DNA of 64,000 nucleotides from an uncultured Verrucomicrobiota bacterium (GTDB taxonomy: Bacteria > Verrucomicrobiota > Verrucomicrobiia > Opitutales > Opitutaceae), in NCBI GenBank assembly GCA_913058185.1, contig CAJXQX010000013.1, positions 1-64,000 on the forward strand. The letters are read 5' to 3'. The number at the start of each line of letters is the position of its first letter. Position 1 is the stretch's first letter. The position numbers and the translations under genes were made by a program. The notes under the pieces are model-generated. The model made no database searches, was not told the origin of the DNA, and saw only the letters and a list, made by a program, of their open reading frames with translations. This document shows, piece by piece, positions 62,866-64,000 of the stretch.

Positions 62866-63600
62866 TCAGTCAGCCGATTGCCAACGGTGACCATAGAGCC
62901 GGTCATAGAACGGGCGTGCTGCGTGTTCTATCGCGGTTTGTTCGGGACTCAATTCGCCGGTGCGTTCCCGCCACGGGGCGAATCCGGTCGAAGCCTCCAC
63001 ACTGGCATACCAATGCGGTGCCCATGCTCCGTCTGTTGTGCGAGGGCCGGCGGGCCACGATAGCATCTCATCTCTGAATTCGACCCCGATATAGTCGCAG
63101 ATCTTGATCAAATGTTTCTGCGGATTCTGAAGAAAGTCCCTACTATCGATAACGAGGGGAGCAGGTTGTCCGTGGTCGATTAACCAGTCGTAGAGCTCGG
63201 CCTGTTGTTGGAAGCCGATTCCATGGAGATTTACCTCTTCCATGCTCCGCAAGTAGGACAGCAAGACTTCCCGAGGATCGCGGAGCAGAAACACGTGGGC
63301 CAATTGTCCCAGCCACTCGCGATCGATTGATGGAAGCAAATGGTGCGTCATGTGTTTTAAATAGAACACGGAATTGCCATCTGGGATGGGGCCGGTGGCT
63401 CGGTCGGCGGCATCTTGCCATGCGGTGAGGCCGTCGGCGATCACGGCATCGCGCATCGGATGGTCCAGACCGGTAGCCTGGAGGTAGTGGGCGTAGAGTG
63501 GTTCGTCCCATACCGTGGTGTCGGAGCGATTCTCCCAAGCTCGCATCATCGCGGTGGAGATGTTGCGGGGGCCGGACCACATGGCGAGACGCACACTCAT
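62866..63600 (-). CDS. Sulfotransferase-like protein next to an aminotransferase
   Basis: This protein (about 244 aa) starts with SVRLAMWSGPRNISTAMMRAWENRSDTTV, the 5'-phosphosulfate-binding-like loop of sulfotransferase-fold proteins. HVFLLRDPREVLLSYL forms the second nucleotide-binding block. The short branch WSGPRNIST is often encoded beside branched-chain aminotransferase genes; its real activity is unknown. Start 63600 overlaps the aminotransferase stop by 4 bp (ATGA). Confidence 0.75.
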   Translation of the reverse strand: MSVRLAMWSGPRNISTAMMRAWENRSDTTVWDEPLYAHYLQATGLDHPMRDAVIADGLTAWQDAADRATGPIPDGNSVFYLKHMTHHLLPSIDREWLGQLAHVFLLRDPREVLLSYLRSMEEVNLHGIGFQQQAELYDWLIDHGQPAPLVIDSRDFLQNPQKHLIKICDYIGVEFRDEMLSWPAGPRTTDGAWAPHWYASVEASTGFAPWRERTGELSPEQTAIEHAARPFYDRLYGHRWQSAD

Positions 63601-64000
63601 GAGGCGGTGCAGTCGCGATGGATGAATTCTTGGTAGAGCTCTTGGAGTCGTTCGGTCATCGGGCCGCGCTCGCCGGATCCGATGGTGCGACCATCGATGG
63701 AGCTGATCGGTGCGACCCCAGCAAACGTGCCGGTCACAAACGCTTCGTCGGCGCTGTAAACATCGGTGAGACTGAACAGTCGCTCCTGTGCGGGGATGCC
63801 GTTTTCGTGGCAGACTTGGAGCACATTGCCACGAGTGATTCCACCGAGGCAGTAAGCTCCGTTGGAGGTCCAGACTTGGCCCCGTTTCACGATGAAGAAG
63901 TGGGTGGAGTTGCACGTCGCGACGAATCCCTGCGGGTCGAGCATGAGAGCCTCGTCGGCGCCGGCTTTGGTGGCCTGAATACAAGCCAGGATGCAGTTGA
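63597..64000 (-). CDS. PLP-dependent class IV aminotransferase, C-terminal part
   Basis: The gene runs off the right edge of the window; only the last about 134 residues are present. AGADEALMLDPQGFVATCNSTHFF and LGGITRGNVL are typical of the branched-chain and D-amino acid aminotransferase family (fold IV). Later TDVYSADEAFVTGTFAGVAPI is a further match. It is overlapped by the sulfotransferase-like gene at its 3' end. Confidence 0.85.
   Translation of the reverse strand, partial: NCILACIQATKAGADEALMLDPQGFVATCNSTHFFIVKRGQVWTSNGAYCLGGITRGNVLQVCHENGIPAQERLFSLTDVYSADEAFVTGTFAGVAPISSIDGRTIGSGERGPMTERLQELYQEFIHRDCTAS

Overview
The window looks like chromosomal DNA of a free-living, probably aerobic, Gram-negative member of the PVC superphylum, most likely Verrucomicrobiota (class Opitutae). 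This is inferred from gene content: the DUF1592-type multidomain cytochrome paired with a DUF1552 Tat protein, several sulfatases beside a heparinase-II/III-like protein, an RND pump, mreBCD-mrdA, and a dnaG-rpoD-tatA cluster. GC content is mid-50s by eye. No prophage, insertion sequence or CRISPR array was seen. Almost no start codon I checked, including rpsB, tsf, infA and rpoD, has a Shine-Dalgarno sequence. Many starts instead follow a short pyrimidine tract.

Layout. 0.1-5 kb: a beta-hydroxyacid dehydrogenase, an MTA/purine nucleoside phosphorylase, a lipoprotein, an exported SAM hydroxide adenosyltransferase homologue and a CE7 esterase, with repeat-rich gaps. 5-13.7 kb (minus strand): housekeeping block mrdA, mreD, mreC, mreB, then tatA, rpoD, dnaG. 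13.8-18.5 kb: a DUF362-like exported protein, a lone nuoA, a fusion of a PTS EIIA domain to a c-di-AMP synthase (DacZ-like) domain, rpmG and mrp. 18.6-22.4 kb: a TolB-like protein, an ECF sigma factor with a probable membrane partner, a 209-bp tandem duplication and a spondin-domain protein. 22.6-28.8 kb: a three-gene RND efflux operon. 28.9-33.5 kb: sodA, tadA, infA with an Arg/Gly tail, a Xer recombinase, a frameshifted lepB and an aldo/keto reductase. 33.6-37.2 kb: a full-length RapA orthologue followed by a DTW-domain tRNA modification enzyme. 37.2-43.3 kb: a DUF547 protein and a sulfatase/heparinase/sulfatase locus for sulfated polysaccharide. 43.5-46.5 kb: tsf, rpsB, an initiator-type tRNA-Met, a GIY-YIG protein, a DUF983 protein and tRNA-Ser(CGA). 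46.5-50.1 kb: ppk and a three-gene operon with the order and protein sizes of cnrY-cnrX-cnrH (anti-sigma, periplasmic sensor, ECF sigma). 50.3-58.5 kb: DUF1592 and DUF1552 proteins, a CE1-like esterase, a dihaem cytochrome c and an M20 amidohydrolase. 58.6-64 kb (minus strand): a decayed glycosidase-like gene, an EEP-family phosphodiesterase, an SDR, a cyclase-family hydrolase, a sulfotransferase-like protein and a class IV aminotransferase cut by the window end.

Most noteworthy are: (i) the EIIA / pyruvate-kinase-C-like / DAC fusion, which would link PTS phosphorylation or sugar status to c-di-AMP; (ii) the CnrYXH-like operon, whose sensor has Cys/His clusters instead of the classical ligands and shares an 11-base promoter-like motif with the divergent DUF1592 gene; (iii) RapA next to a DTW enzyme; (iv) lepB broken at a G8 tract that separates the catalytic Ser from the catalytic Lys.
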